A stretch of DNA of 17,639 nt from Nitrososphaerota archaeon (GTDB lineage Archaea > Thermoproteota > Bathyarchaeia > Bathyarchaeales > Bathycorpusculaceae). Under the pieces are notes generated by a model that saw nothing but the letters and a program-made list of their open reading frames with translations, made no database searches and had not been told where the DNA came from. Below, piece by piece: positions 7,932 through 15,366 of this stretch (position 1 is its first letter; the number at the start of each line of letters is the position of its first letter). The stretch covers positions 1-17,639 of the forward strand of contig JAITCR010000172.1 in the NCBI GenBank assembly GCA_031282985.1, in the 5' to 3' direction. A program made the translations under genes and the position numbers.

Positions 7932-8542
7932 CAGCGTTAATCATGGCTGGCGGCAAAGGTACTCGCATGGGTTTAACTGTTGAAAAACCAATGTTACCAT
8001 TTTTTGGTAAACCCATGATTGACTACGTTATCGCAGCAATTAACCAAACAAAAAACATTACAAATTTTTATGTAGTTACAAGCAATAACACACCTAACAC
8101 GGAACAACACTGTAAAAATATGAATTGGGGAATCATCCACACCGATGCCAAAGGGTATCATGACGATCTTAAGCAGGCTGTTCGTAAAGCAAATTTAACC
8201 GGTCCAGTTTTGACTATGCCATCTGATGTGCCAGCAATCACCGGTGTTTTTCTTGATAAGGTAGTTTGCGAATTTGAACAATGTAAAAAAGACTTTTTAG
8301 CTGTTTTTGTACCCATTCAAAAACGTCTCGATTTAGAGTTGTCAATTTCCAGCACGGATGAATATAACGGTGTATGGTATGCAGTATCAGGAATTAACGT
8401 CATCAACGGAACAATGATTCAAAAAGAAAGCAAAATTGAAACCAGTGCCTTTATAACAGAAGAACATGAGGTGCTTCTCAATATTAACACACTTAAAGAC
8501 GTAGAAATTGCCCAAAAAATCATAAATAACAATACGCCCTAA
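7922..8542 (+). CDS. cobY: GTP:adenosylcobinamide-phosphate guanylyltransferase, CobY type
   Basis: Transfers GMP from GTP to adenosylcobinamide phosphate, making the GDP-activated corrinoid for CobS. CobY is the archaeal replacement for bacterial CobU. The 206-aa product is a nucleotidyltransferase of the MobA/GlmU fold: ALIMAGGKGTRMG (5-17) is the nucleotide-binding loop, followed by EKPMLPFFGKPMI, and the acidic MPSDVPAIT segment corresponds to the family's metal-binding Asp. The C-terminal GVWYAVSGINVI and LLNINTLKDVEIA also fit. GGTGG lies about five bases before ATG 7922, inside the cobS end. A kinase step like that of CobU is not expected, so salvage of unphosphorylated cobinamide would need another enzyme. 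Confidence 0.88.
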   Translation: MDITALIMAGGKGTRMGLTVEKPMLPFFGKPMIDYVIAAINQTKNITNFYVVTSNNTPNTEQHCKNMNWGIIHTDAKGYHDDLKQAVRKANLTGPVLTMPSDVPAITGVFLDKVVCEFEQCKKDFLAVFVPIQKRLDLELSISSTDEYNGVWYAVSGINVINGTMIQKESKIETSAFITEEHEVLLNINTLKDVEIAQKIINNNTP

Positions 8543-8667
8543 TTTGCTTAACATCTAATTTTTCTCATAGTACACAAATACCTTTTCATGTTTACTTGCT
8601 AAATTCCAGAATTTATCGATAGAATTAAATTTTCCAAAAATGCATTAACCTTCCTTGAGGCTATTGA

Positions 8668-9663
8668 ATGATAGCAGCATTACTGAGTGTTTCCGTGCTC
8701 ATGTTAGCAATAGTTTTAGATTTAATTATTGGTGACCCTTCACCTTGGAAGCCATGGAAACGTATCTATAACATACATCCCATTGTGTGGCTGGGGCAGT
8801 TAACAAAAAAACTTGAACCACATTTTAAAACACGCAACGTTACTCTTGAAAAATTCAACGGCATAATTCTCGCCCTAATAATTATCGGTGTAATAACCAT
8901 TCCCACTTATCTCGGTGTGCATTATATATACCCACTCTTCTTTGGAGCCGTTATGTACCTAATTGTAGCGTTAATACTTTTTAAACTCACCATATGCATC
9001 AAACTTGAAACTGATGGTGCTGTCGCAGTGGCAAAAGCTCTTGAAACAAGCGACCTTACTGAAGCAAAAAAATACGCTCACTTTAGTCGTCGTGATGCAA
9101 CAAATCTCACTGGACCCCAAATTGGTTCAGCAGTTATCGAGTCAATGGTTGAAAACCTGACAGACTTCAAACTATCACCTTTCATTTATTATGCGTTCTT
9201 TGGTTTGCCTGGTGCAGTAGCTTTTAGGGCTATAAATACTCTTGATGGCATGGTCGGTTTTAAGGATAAAGAGCATATTAATACAGGTTGGTTTTCAGCT
9301 AACCTTGACAATATCGTTAATTATATTCCCTCACGTTTCACAGCGGTACTTATGGTTATTTCAGCTGCACTTTTGGGATATGATTACAAATCTGCTTGGC
9401 AAATAGCTAAACGTGATCATAAACGTGTTCAAAGTCGAAATCACGGTTGGCAAATGGCGGCTATTGCAGGTGCTTTGCATATTCAATTAGAGAAGCCTGG
9501 AAAATACACTGTTGGTGACCCATTAGAAGTAATTACTCCTGATAAAATACTAAACTCCCTAAAAGTGCGTGATGTATCCATTGTGTTATGCATACTTTTA
9601 GTTATACCCATTATATTTGTAATTGGTCTTTATCTGCCATGGCTTTGGGGACTGCCTATATAG
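8668..9663 (+). CDS. cbiB: Adenosylcobinamide-phosphate synthase CbiB
   Basis: Membrane protein attaching the aminopropanol (phosphate) arm to adenosylcobyric acid. The 331-aa sequence shows LDLIIGDPSPWKPW near the N-terminus, HPIVWLG, several hydrophobic spans, FSRRDATNLTGPQIGSAVIE, and ENLTDFKLSPFIYYAFFGLP. It continues with FRAINTLDGMVGFKDKEHINTG and NYIPSRFTA, the diagnostic CbiB/CobD order. ATG 8668 has GAGG seven bases upstream (8657-8660). It is 125 bases after cobY, so it may share that operon or have its own promoter; the gap holds no obvious cobalamin riboswitch. Called CobD in the aerobic-pathway nomenclature. Confidence 0.93.
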   Translation: MIAALLSVSVLMLAIVLDLIIGDPSPWKPWKRIYNIHPIVWLGQLTKKLEPHFKTRNVTLEKFNGIILALIIIGVITIPTYLGVHYIYPLFFGAVMYLIVALILFKLTICIKLETDGAVAVAKALETSDLTEAKKYAHFSRRDATNLTGPQIGSAVIESMVENLTDFKLSPFIYYAFFGLPGAVAFRAINTLDGMVGFKDKEHINTGWFSANLDNIVNYIPSRFTAVLMVISAALLGYDYKSAWQIAKRDHKRVQSRNHGWQMAAIAGALHIQLEKPGKYTVGDPLEVITPDKILNSLKVRDVSIVLCILLVIPIIFVIGLYLPWLWGLPI

Positions 9664-9710
9664 ATATTTCTCTGTAGAATAATCAACTGCGTTTTAGTGG
9701 TTTTTTCGAA

Positions 9711-9725
9711 AACTTTAAACATTTT
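9711..9725 (+). promoter_or_regulatory. TATA-like box before the B12-binding radical SAM gene
   Basis: AACTTTAAACATTTT lies about 45-59 bases before ATG 9770, with a purine-rich ribosome site (GGAAGAG) between. In the 106-base gap after cbiB it is the best promoter candidate, suggesting the radical SAM gene can be transcribed apart from the cob genes. Position and composition only. Confidence 0.35.
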
Positions 9726-9769
9726 GTGCTCTGTATTTGCGATAGGCATAGTGGCAAGGAAGAGAAAGA

Positions 9770-11155
9770 ATGGGTCTTCATGTAACTCTTGTAAATCCAC
9801 CATATAGAACCCGACCTCACCAGCATCCTCCGTTTCCACCGTTAGGTATAGGTTATTTGGCGGCGGTGTTGGAGAGAAACAATTTCAAAGTTGAAGTTAT
9901 TGATTGTCAAGCATCTAGATATACCTATGATGATTATAGATGTGAAATAGCTAAGCATAAACCTGATGTTGTAGGCGTAACAGCCCCCACAAGGCTCTAC
10001 AATTCTGCTAAAGAAATTCTTAAAATCAGCAAAGAAGTCCACCCTAACGTGGTAACAATGCTTGGTGGTGCGCATGTGACTTTTTGGAATGAAAAAGCGC
10101 TCCAAGAATGTTCACAGTTGGATGTTGTTGTGCGTAAAGAGGGTGAATACACGCTTTTGGAGCTTGTTCAACGTTTAGAAGCAGGTAAAGACATAAATGA
10201 TGTCGCTGGAACAACGCAACGAAAAGCTGACGGGTTTATTTTCAACGTTGATAGACCATATATTGAGAATTTGGATGAGTTGCCTTTTCCTGCAAGACAC
10301 CTTTGGGATCTTGACGCGATAAGAAAACAAGAAGACATGTTTTATCTAATCACAACCCGTGGATGCACTGCTTGGTGTAACTTTTGTGCCGCCGTTCGTA
10401 TGTTTGGACAAAGATATCGCATGCGAAGTATCCAAAATGTTGTTGACGAACTTGAATTTTTAAACAAAACATACAATGCAGAAAACTTTACTTTTTGTGA
10501 TGATGCCTTCACAGTAGACATGAAACGAACTGAAGAGTTATGTGAAGAAATTAACAAACGTAATTTAAAAATTAAGTGGAATATGGGTACTCGTGTTGAC
10601 AGAGTTAGTCTGGAACTACTTCAAAAAATGAAAGATGCAGGTTGCGTTTCAATGTGGTGTGGTCTTGAGTCAGGAACTCAAACGGTGCTCAATGATATGC
10701 ACAAGGGCATTTCAACTGATCAAACAAGAAATGCGTTAAAATGGGTTAGAGAATTAGGTCTAAAACCAACACCCAACGTGTTGCTTGGTTACCCCGGGGA
10801 AACAATGGAATCTGCTCTACGTTCGATAAAGTTTGCTGAAGAAGTAAGCCCAGATGAAATCGCCTACTACAACATAGCAACACCATACCCCGGTACACCA
10901 ATGTATGATGAAGTAATGAAAAACGGTTGGGTACGAAACACAAACTTTGACGACTACGATGCCACACAACCCATATTTGAAACTCCACAACTTAGCATGC
11001 AAGAATTGCAGGCACTTTATGATTATGCATTCAAAAGCTTCTACACACGCACAAGCTACGTATTACGCATGTGGCGTAAAGGCATCAGCTCAGGCTACGT
11101 AGCAACAAAAAGTTACATCTACTTCAAACGCAAAAAAACCACAATAAAACAATAG
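9770..11155 (+). CDS. B12-binding-domain radical SAM protein, substrate unknown
   Basis: 461 aa. The N-terminal half (about 1-150) is a cobalamin-binding-like Rossmann domain: VTLVNPPY, PPLGIGYLAAVLE, VEVIDCQA, PDVVGVTA, TMLGGAHVTF and EGEYTLLELV. The radical SAM core follows, with the iron-sulphur motif CTAWCNFC at Cys199, Cys203 and Cys206, then the arginine-rich RYRMRS, FCDDAFTVDMKRTEELC, MWCGLESGTQTVLNDMHKGI and GYPGETMESA. This architecture belongs to the class B methylase/cyclase group (BchE, HpnP, GDGT ring synthases). The DxHxxG cobalamin ligand motif is absent, as is usual in this class. Substrate cannot be read from sequence; archaeal relatives act on lipids, cofactors or proteins. 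Its place after the B12 assembly genes suits a cobalamin-using enzyme. Confidence 0.8.
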   Translation: MGLHVTLVNPPYRTRPHQHPPFPPLGIGYLAAVLERNNFKVEVIDCQASRYTYDDYRCEIAKHKPDVVGVTAPTRLYNSAKEILKISKEVHPNVVTMLGGAHVTFWNEKALQECSQLDVVVRKEGEYTLLELVQRLEAGKDINDVAGTTQRKADGFIFNVDRPYIENLDELPFPARHLWDLDAIRKQEDMFYLITTRGCTAWCNFCAAVRMFGQRYRMRSIQNVVDELEFLNKTYNAENFTFCDDAFTVDMKRTEELCEEINKRNLKIKWNMGTRVDRVSLELLQKMKDAGCVSMWCGLESGTQTVLNDMHKGISTDQTRNALKWVRELGLKPTPNVLLGYPGETMESALRSIKFAEEVSPDEIAYYNIATPYPGTPMYDEVMKNGWVRNTNFDDYDATQPIFETPQLSMQELQALYDYAFKSFYTRTSYVLRMWRKGISSGYVATKSYIYFKRKKTTIKQ

Positions 11156-11204
11156 ATATCTTTAATTTTTGTGAAACAAGTTAAGCCAAAAACAATCTGT
11201 ACAG

Positions 11205-11220
11205 AATAAAAAAAGAAAAG
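11205..11220 (-). terminator. T-run terminator of the minus-strand membrane gene
   Basis: A long A-run on the plus strand (11208-11214, continued to 11219 with one G) becomes a T-run on the minus strand 10-25 bases after the stop of the gene at 11230-11901. This is typical of archaeal intrinsic termination. On the plus strand a shorter T-run at 11165-11170 may end the convergent radical SAM transcript. Confidence 0.45.
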
Positions 11221-11229
11221 TGGTTGGTT

Positions 11230-11901
11230 TTAGTATTGCTTTCTCGCGGTTAGACCATACCAAGACATAACTTTTGCAAGTATTGGCACAATTACACCTA
11301 AGGCTATGCTTGGCACGAAGGAGATAAAGAGTGCATACCCCAAATCGCCTGCCCACATGTCTATAGACATTTGTCTTGATGGTTCTAGAGCATATTGGTT
11401 GTTCATGAATAGCTGTATTAGTGTAGTTGTCAGTGATGCGGTTAAGCCTGCTCCGAGCATTCGTTTAAAGTTTGTCGACCCGCCACTTAATGCACCTGCC
11501 ATATAACCAATAATTACTGCATTGACTAAGTAGAATAGCATCGCCATGTCGCCAAAGAAGTTGTAGTTCATGCCATACATTACATACATTACACTAGAGT
11601 TGCCTGCAACCGCCAAATAGTATGCGCCACCCATGATGAAACCAGCTGCGCCGCCTGCCCATTTGTTCCATACGAGACCAAGAACTAGCGGTATGCCTAG
11701 TACAATCATTTGGGTAAAGCCTTGCGTTAGAATTACAGCAATTGTTACGCCGAGACCTTCGTCACTACCAAGTACAGCGTATGCGCCAGTTGGGTTAACG
11801 TAGACTGCGAGCACAAATATGAGTAACACAAGAATCATTGGTATGAAAAAGCCGTAGAGAATGTCTGATAGTTTAAATCTTTCTGATTCCAAAGTTTTCA
11901 C
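11230..11901 (-). CDS. Unidentified multi-pass membrane protein
   Basis: I do not recognise this 223-aa protein. It starts with GTG (11901) and a short charged N-terminus (KTLESERFKLSD), then about six hydrophobic spans: roughly 14-34, 50-76, 83-102, 115-137, 147-166 and 187-215. Small-residue patterns such as GGAAGFIMGGAYYLAVAG and GYMAGALSGGSTNFKRMLGAG resemble tightly packed transporter helices. Size and span number would fit an ECF-type substrate-binding (S) component, which would be interesting next to B12 genes, but no signature motif supports that and no ATPase gene is nearby. It lies downstream of the amidohydrolase, same strand, 118 bases apart, with a TATA-like box and a palindrome between them, so separate transcription is likely. 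Confidence 0.65.
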   Translation of the reverse strand: MKTLESERFKLSDILYGFFIPMILVLLIFVLAVYVNPTGAYAVLGSDEGLGVTIAVILTQGFTQMIVLGIPLVLGLVWNKWAGGAAGFIMGGAYYLAVAGNSSVMYVMYGMNYNFFGDMAMLFYLVNAVIIGYMAGALSGGSTNFKRMLGAGLTASLTTTLIQLFMNNQYALEPSRQMSIDMWAGDLGYALFISFVPSIALGVIVPILAKVMSWYGLTARKQY

Positions 11902-11945
11902 TTTCTTTAATATTACTTTTAATGAATACTATCGTTTAGGCAGAC

Positions 11946-11957
11946 TAATAAATTTAA
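11946..11957 (-). promoter_or_regulatory. TATA-like box for the membrane protein gene
   Basis: On the minus strand the sequence reads TTAAATTTATTA, 45-56 bases before the GTG at 11901. All 12 bases are A or T, in a setting that allows a short leader. Inference from position only. Confidence 0.35.
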
Positions 11958-11992
11958 TCCCTTCAGACTGAACTGAACTGGCAATTTAACAT

Positions 11993-12010
11993 GGAAAAAA
12001 CATGTTTTAG
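11993..12010 (-). terminator. Palindrome plus T-run after the amidohydrolase gene
   Basis: AAAACATGTTTT at 11997-12008 is a perfect 12-base palindrome. On the minus strand it is followed by further T residues, 10-27 bases after the amidohydrolase stop at 12020. It probably ends that transcript before the membrane gene's own promoter. It could also be a binding site for a dimeric regulator. Confidence 0.4.
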
Positions 12011-12019
12011 GACCCGTGT

Positions 12020-13570
12020 CTAATTTTTAGAACAATAAACAGTACCACCAAAAACTGTAAAACATACAGAAACACTAACTCCTGCTTCAGCTTCCACAGA
12101 TACTGGATCTTTTGACAAAACAACTAAATCCGCAAACTTGTTTGGTTCAATAGATCCTTTATCGGCAAATTCTGAAACAGCTTGTGCCGCAAACACTGTA
12201 TACATTTGCAAAGCCTCAAAAACAGACACTTTTTGTATACCTTCACGTTTAACCGCCGCTTCAATACCGCGTAACGGGTTAAGAGGCTCCATTGGGCAAT
12301 CTGATCCTGCAGAAACTAAAACACCCTTACTGAGCAATTCTTTGACAGGAAATAGCCAACGTGCCCTTTTTTTACCTAAATGATCCTCCGCTGACCAAAC
12401 AGAAAACTCGGAAGCAACCACACAAGGTTGAATTGACACTGAAACACCCAACTCTTTTATGCTGCATAACAGTTGATGATTTAAAATTGCTGCTTGCTCT
12501 ATACGTGGACATGGAGCCACAGAATTTCTTTTAACGTGTTGTATTATGTTTAATGCTTCTTGGATTGCTTTATCTCCAACAGCATGAATGATAAGCTGTA
12601 AACCGGCATCTTGGATTTTGTTTGCAAGTACAACTCCTTCATTTTGTCGACAAAATAGTTTTCCCTGCTCAGTTGGGGCATCACTATAAGGTTCAAACAG
12701 CGCAGCAGTTCTAGACGCTAAATAACCATCTATAAAAATAATGGCCCCTCCAAGTTTGAAGTAATCATTTTCGAGCGGTTTTAGATTTTGTAGCGCCAAA
12801 TCCAGTAGATTTGTTGGCACAATCAAATAAACCCTCAAAGGCAGACCGTCTGTTTCAACCAGATTCTGAATTATCGATAATTCTTCTTCTGAAAGTACGA
12901 TCCAATGAACACTTGTTATGCCCGCCTGAACAATTTTTTCCAGCGCTAACTCTGTAGCGTTATGCAGTTCTTGTTGAGTTGATTCGGGAATAACGCCCCA
13001 AACAAGGTCTGTAGCTTGATTACGTAAAACTCCAGTTGGGTTACCAGTTGTATCTTTCTCTATACCCACATTATTTTGCTGACCTATTCTAGCGGCTTTA
13101 AGTGCTTTGCTGTTAACAACACATACCTGCCCTAACTGGCAATAAATCACTACAGGATTATCAGGTGCTACAGTATCCAATTCTTGGCATGTAGGTAAAC
13201 GCTTTTCCAAAAGTCCATCAGGATCTAACGCCCTGCCCAAAACCCATTCATTGCCATCCATCGCACATTTTATACGCTCTGATAGTTGAATCTGTGCCTC
13301 TCTAATAGACGATACCTCTTGTAGGTCTAACCATGTTAACATTCTGCCATAATCAACAACATGCGTATGTGTATCGATGAAACCTGGTATGACAGTTTTG
13401 CCATCAAGATAAACTACCTGTGTCTTTTCATTGATGTACTGACTAACTTCCTGATTGTTACCAACACAGGAAATTCTGTTACCTTTAACAGCGATGGCTT
13501 GTGCTGATGGTATTTTAGGATTCATCGTTATGATGTTTCCGTTAAGCAAAACTAAATCTGCAGAGGTCAT
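12020..13570 (-). CDS. Amidohydro_3 (YtcJ-like) amidohydrolase with altered active site
   Basis: 516 aa from ATG 13570, chosen because GGAGA lies 8 bases upstream; an in-frame TTG at 13585 would overlap that ribosome site. The fold is clear: N-terminal beta-sandwich start (DLVLLNGNIITM), metal motif GFIDTHTHV with His68 and His70, FIDGYLASRTAALFEPYSD, IHAVGD with His329, AGSDCPMEPLNPLRG with Asp424, and C-terminal KFADLVVLSKDP. Against the consensus I know for this family, three positions differ: Gln148 where GH is usual, Ile278 where the metal-bridging Lys (VKxFxDG) is usual, and Gln359 where RIEH has His. So it may be mononuclear, altered or inactive. Substrate is unknown even for good family members. 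Divergent from the SPASM gene at 13716. Confidence 0.82.
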   Translation of the reverse strand: MTSADLVLLNGNIITMNPKIPSAQAIAVKGNRISCVGNNQEVSQYINEKTQVVYLDGKTVIPGFIDTHTHVVDYGRMLTWLDLQEVSSIREAQIQLSERIKCAMDGNEWVLGRALDPDGLLEKRLPTCQELDTVAPDNPVVIYCQLGQVCVVNSKALKAARIGQQNNVGIEKDTTGNPTGVLRNQATDLVWGVIPESTQQELHNATELALEKIVQAGITSVHWIVLSEEELSIIQNLVETDGLPLRVYLIVPTNLLDLALQNLKPLENDYFKLGGAIIFIDGYLASRTAALFEPYSDAPTEQGKLFCRQNEGVVLANKIQDAGLQLIIHAVGDKAIQEALNIIQHVKRNSVAPCPRIEQAAILNHQLLCSIKELGVSVSIQPCVVASEFSVWSAEDHLGKKRARWLFPVKELLSKGVLVSAGSDCPMEPLNPLRGIEAAVKREGIQKVSVFEALQMYTVFAAQAVSEFADKGSIEPNKFADLVVLSKDPVSVEAEAGVSVSVCFTVFGGTVYCSKN

Positions 13571-13715
13571 GTAACTATTCTCCAATGTTGTATTGTTACT
13601 GGTTGTTTATTGCTTATCTATTTAACTTTTTTAAAAACGGCTTTATTGTAAAAATCTTTTTTAGGAACAGACTTCTAGGTAAAACCATTAACATATACAC
13701 AGAGGACGATTCTAT
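13571..13715. promoter_or_regulatory. Divergent promoter region, amidohydrolase / SPASM protein
   Basis: 145 bases separate two genes read outward. Towards the minus strand GTTAAATAGATAAGC (complement of 13612-13626) is TATA-like, about 42-56 bases before ATG 13570. Towards the plus strand TTTTTTAAAAACG (13627-13639) is the best candidate, about 80 bases before ATG 13716, whose ribosome site AGAGGA is at 13701-13706. Shared control of the two genes is possible but unproven. Confidence 0.35.
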
Positions 13716-14816
13716 ATGGCAAAAAGAGGCCCTTTAATGATGACTTCCTGGAGAACAACTGGTGCTTGTAACGCACGTTGTAAATACTGCAATGTAGATG
13801 CAACAGGTAAAAAAGCTGATCAGGAATTAACGACTCAAGAAGCATTAGATTTGGTTGATAAAGTTTATGATTTCGGGGTTAGCTGGTTTGGTCTAAAAGG
13901 TGGCGAGCCGCTTTTGCGAAAAGACATTTTTGAAATAGTTGCATACGCAAAAAGCAAAGGGCTCAATGTATGTCTCTTAACTAACGGCTGTTTTGTTGAT
14001 GGAGAAATATACGACAATCTTGTTAAACATCAGGTTTGGGGTTCTGTAAGTATAGATGGACCGGAAGAAATTAATGATCAACTTCGAGGTAAGGGTTCAT
14101 ATCAGAAAGCGTTAGCTGCAATTGAAAAACTATCGACAGGAAAAATACTCAATGGACTTGCCGCTGCTATAACTTCAATAAACTATGCCACTTTAGATCA
14201 TGTTTGTGAACTCGCTGAAAAATACCGTGCTAATTTTGTTTGGTTCAACCATTTAGTGCCTAGTGGGCGAGCAAAAGACCAAGTGGACGATTTAAGCCCT
14301 ACACCCGAGCAACTTGAAGAAGCATTAAACCGTATCTGGGATTTATCAGTCAAATATGAAGATAAATTTGACATACATGTACACTGTCCGCACTTCGCGC
14401 GTGTCGTAAAACAACGTAACATATCTAACTTTGACGAATGGTATGAACACAAATTCCACGGTAAATGCACCTATTTCGCATTTGGCGGTTATATTAGCAT
14501 TATTGAAAACGGCAATTTAATCCCATGTTTCTATACTGACCTCCGTCCTATGGAACCTATGAATATAGGCAACATTCGCGATGACAAGTCTCTATTGCAG
14601 GTCTGGGAAGACATGAAAGTTTCACCCTACTACAGCAGTTTTCGCGACAGAACAATTCTTAAAGGTAAATGTGGTGTATGTGAATACCGAGAAATTTGTG
14701 GCGGTTGTAGGAACCGGGCATACGCTTTGACAGGTGATATTTACGGTCAAGATGATGCTTGTGCATACATACCTCAAATCATGCGTGAAAACTCAAAAAT
14801 GCAAAAGAAACAATAG
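13716..14816 (+). CDS. Radical SAM/SPASM protein, NirJ/AhbC/AhbD-like
   Basis: 366 aa. The radical SAM cluster motif CNARCKYC gives Cys18, Cys22 and Cys25, followed by GLKGGEPLLRKDIFEIV and LLTNGCF. The C-terminal SPASM domain has seven cysteines (251, 271, 319, 322, 328, 331, 349) for auxiliary clusters, in the order KC, PCFYTD, CGVCEYREICGGCRNRAYALTGD, then DACAY. The GKCGxCEYRxxCGGCRxRAYAxTGD string is closest to what I know of the sirohaem-to-haem (AhbC, AhbD) and haem d1 (NirJ) enzymes, so action on a tetrapyrrole is plausible, matching the corrinoid genes nearby. Related SPASM enzymes modify peptides, but no small precursor gene is evident beside it. Ribosome site AGAGGA precedes ATG 13716. 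Domain sure, substrate not. Confidence 0.8.
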   Translation: MAKRGPLMMTSWRTTGACNARCKYCNVDATGKKADQELTTQEALDLVDKVYDFGVSWFGLKGGEPLLRKDIFEIVAYAKSKGLNVCLLTNGCFVDGEIYDNLVKHQVWGSVSIDGPEEINDQLRGKGSYQKALAAIEKLSTGKILNGLAAAITSINYATLDHVCELAEKYRANFVWFNHLVPSGRAKDQVDDLSPTPEQLEEALNRIWDLSVKYEDKFDIHVHCPHFARVVKQRNISNFDEWYEHKFHGKCTYFAFGGYISIIENGNLIPCFYTDLRPMEPMNIGNIRDDKSLLQVWEDMKVSPYYSSFRDRTILKGKCGVCEYREICGGCRNRAYALTGDIYGQDDACAYIPQIMRENSKMQKKQ

Positions 14817-14836
14817 GTAAATAGATCTTAGTACTT

Positions 14837-14855
14837 ATTATTTTTTGGTGTTTTA
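14837..14855 (+). terminator. T-rich terminator after the SPASM gene
   Basis: About 20 bases after the stop at 14816 the sequence becomes T-rich (TTATTATTTTTTGGTGTTTT), a normal archaeal termination signal. No hairpin is needed or seen. Confidence 0.4.
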
Positions 14856-15058
14856 ATTGGAATTTGTGGGTGTTTATGGAAATTTTTTAAACCGTTAATT
14901 TGCCTGATATACGAAAATCAACTATACCGCACACTATGTCAGTTATTGTGTTGTAATGTTTAAGTCGGTTTCTAAATTCATCACCAAAAACATGAAATTT
15001 TTTCACCCGACTATTAACATGTTTCACAACAACCCTGACAGATGCTAAGAGTTTATTG

Positions 15059-15187
15059 GACTTCTTGCAAAACTATGCAACTACAGTGATTTTAGTTATT
15101 TCTGCAATGCTAAGAACGCTTTAGTTTGAGGTTTCACCCCTCTTCGTCACTGACAGCTTTGAAAAAAGAGTAGTTTTGCAAGAAGTC
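15059..15187. mobile_element. MITE (129 bp) with perfect 17-bp inverted ends
   Basis: GACTTCTTGCAAAACTA at 15059-15075 is the exact reverse complement of 15171-15187. Direct repeats TATTG flank both sides (15054-15058 and 15188-15192). It carries no gene. It sits inside the IS5-type transposase relic; deleting it with one TATTG rejoins MFNK to LLASVRVVV in frame. Perfect ends suggest a fairly recent insertion compared with its decayed host gene. The transposase that would move it is not in this window. Confidence 0.88.
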
Positions 15188-15366
15188 TATTGAACATTCT
15201 TTGCAGCTCAGAGAGCGACTCAGCTCCCACACCACGCTTCCCGACCCGACTCTTCTTTTTAAACGATAATAGACATTTAATCCTTGGTAGCCCTCCAATA
15301 TGCCTTGAAAGCCCAAATCCAAACCCAACATCACCGCCTTAGGCAACAGGGGTGACTATGTTTATA

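Noticed and set aside
8543..8667. Possible cobalamin riboswitch before cbiB
   Set aside because: The gap is only 125 bases, A/T-rich, and lacks the conserved B12-box type sequence; no structured aptamer seen.
15134..15346. 70-codon minus-strand frame as an independent small gene
   Set aside because: Its N-terminal part is transposase (LDLGFQG), its middle is out of frame, and its C-terminus is read from the 129-bp MITE; it is a chimera of a pseudogene and an insertion.
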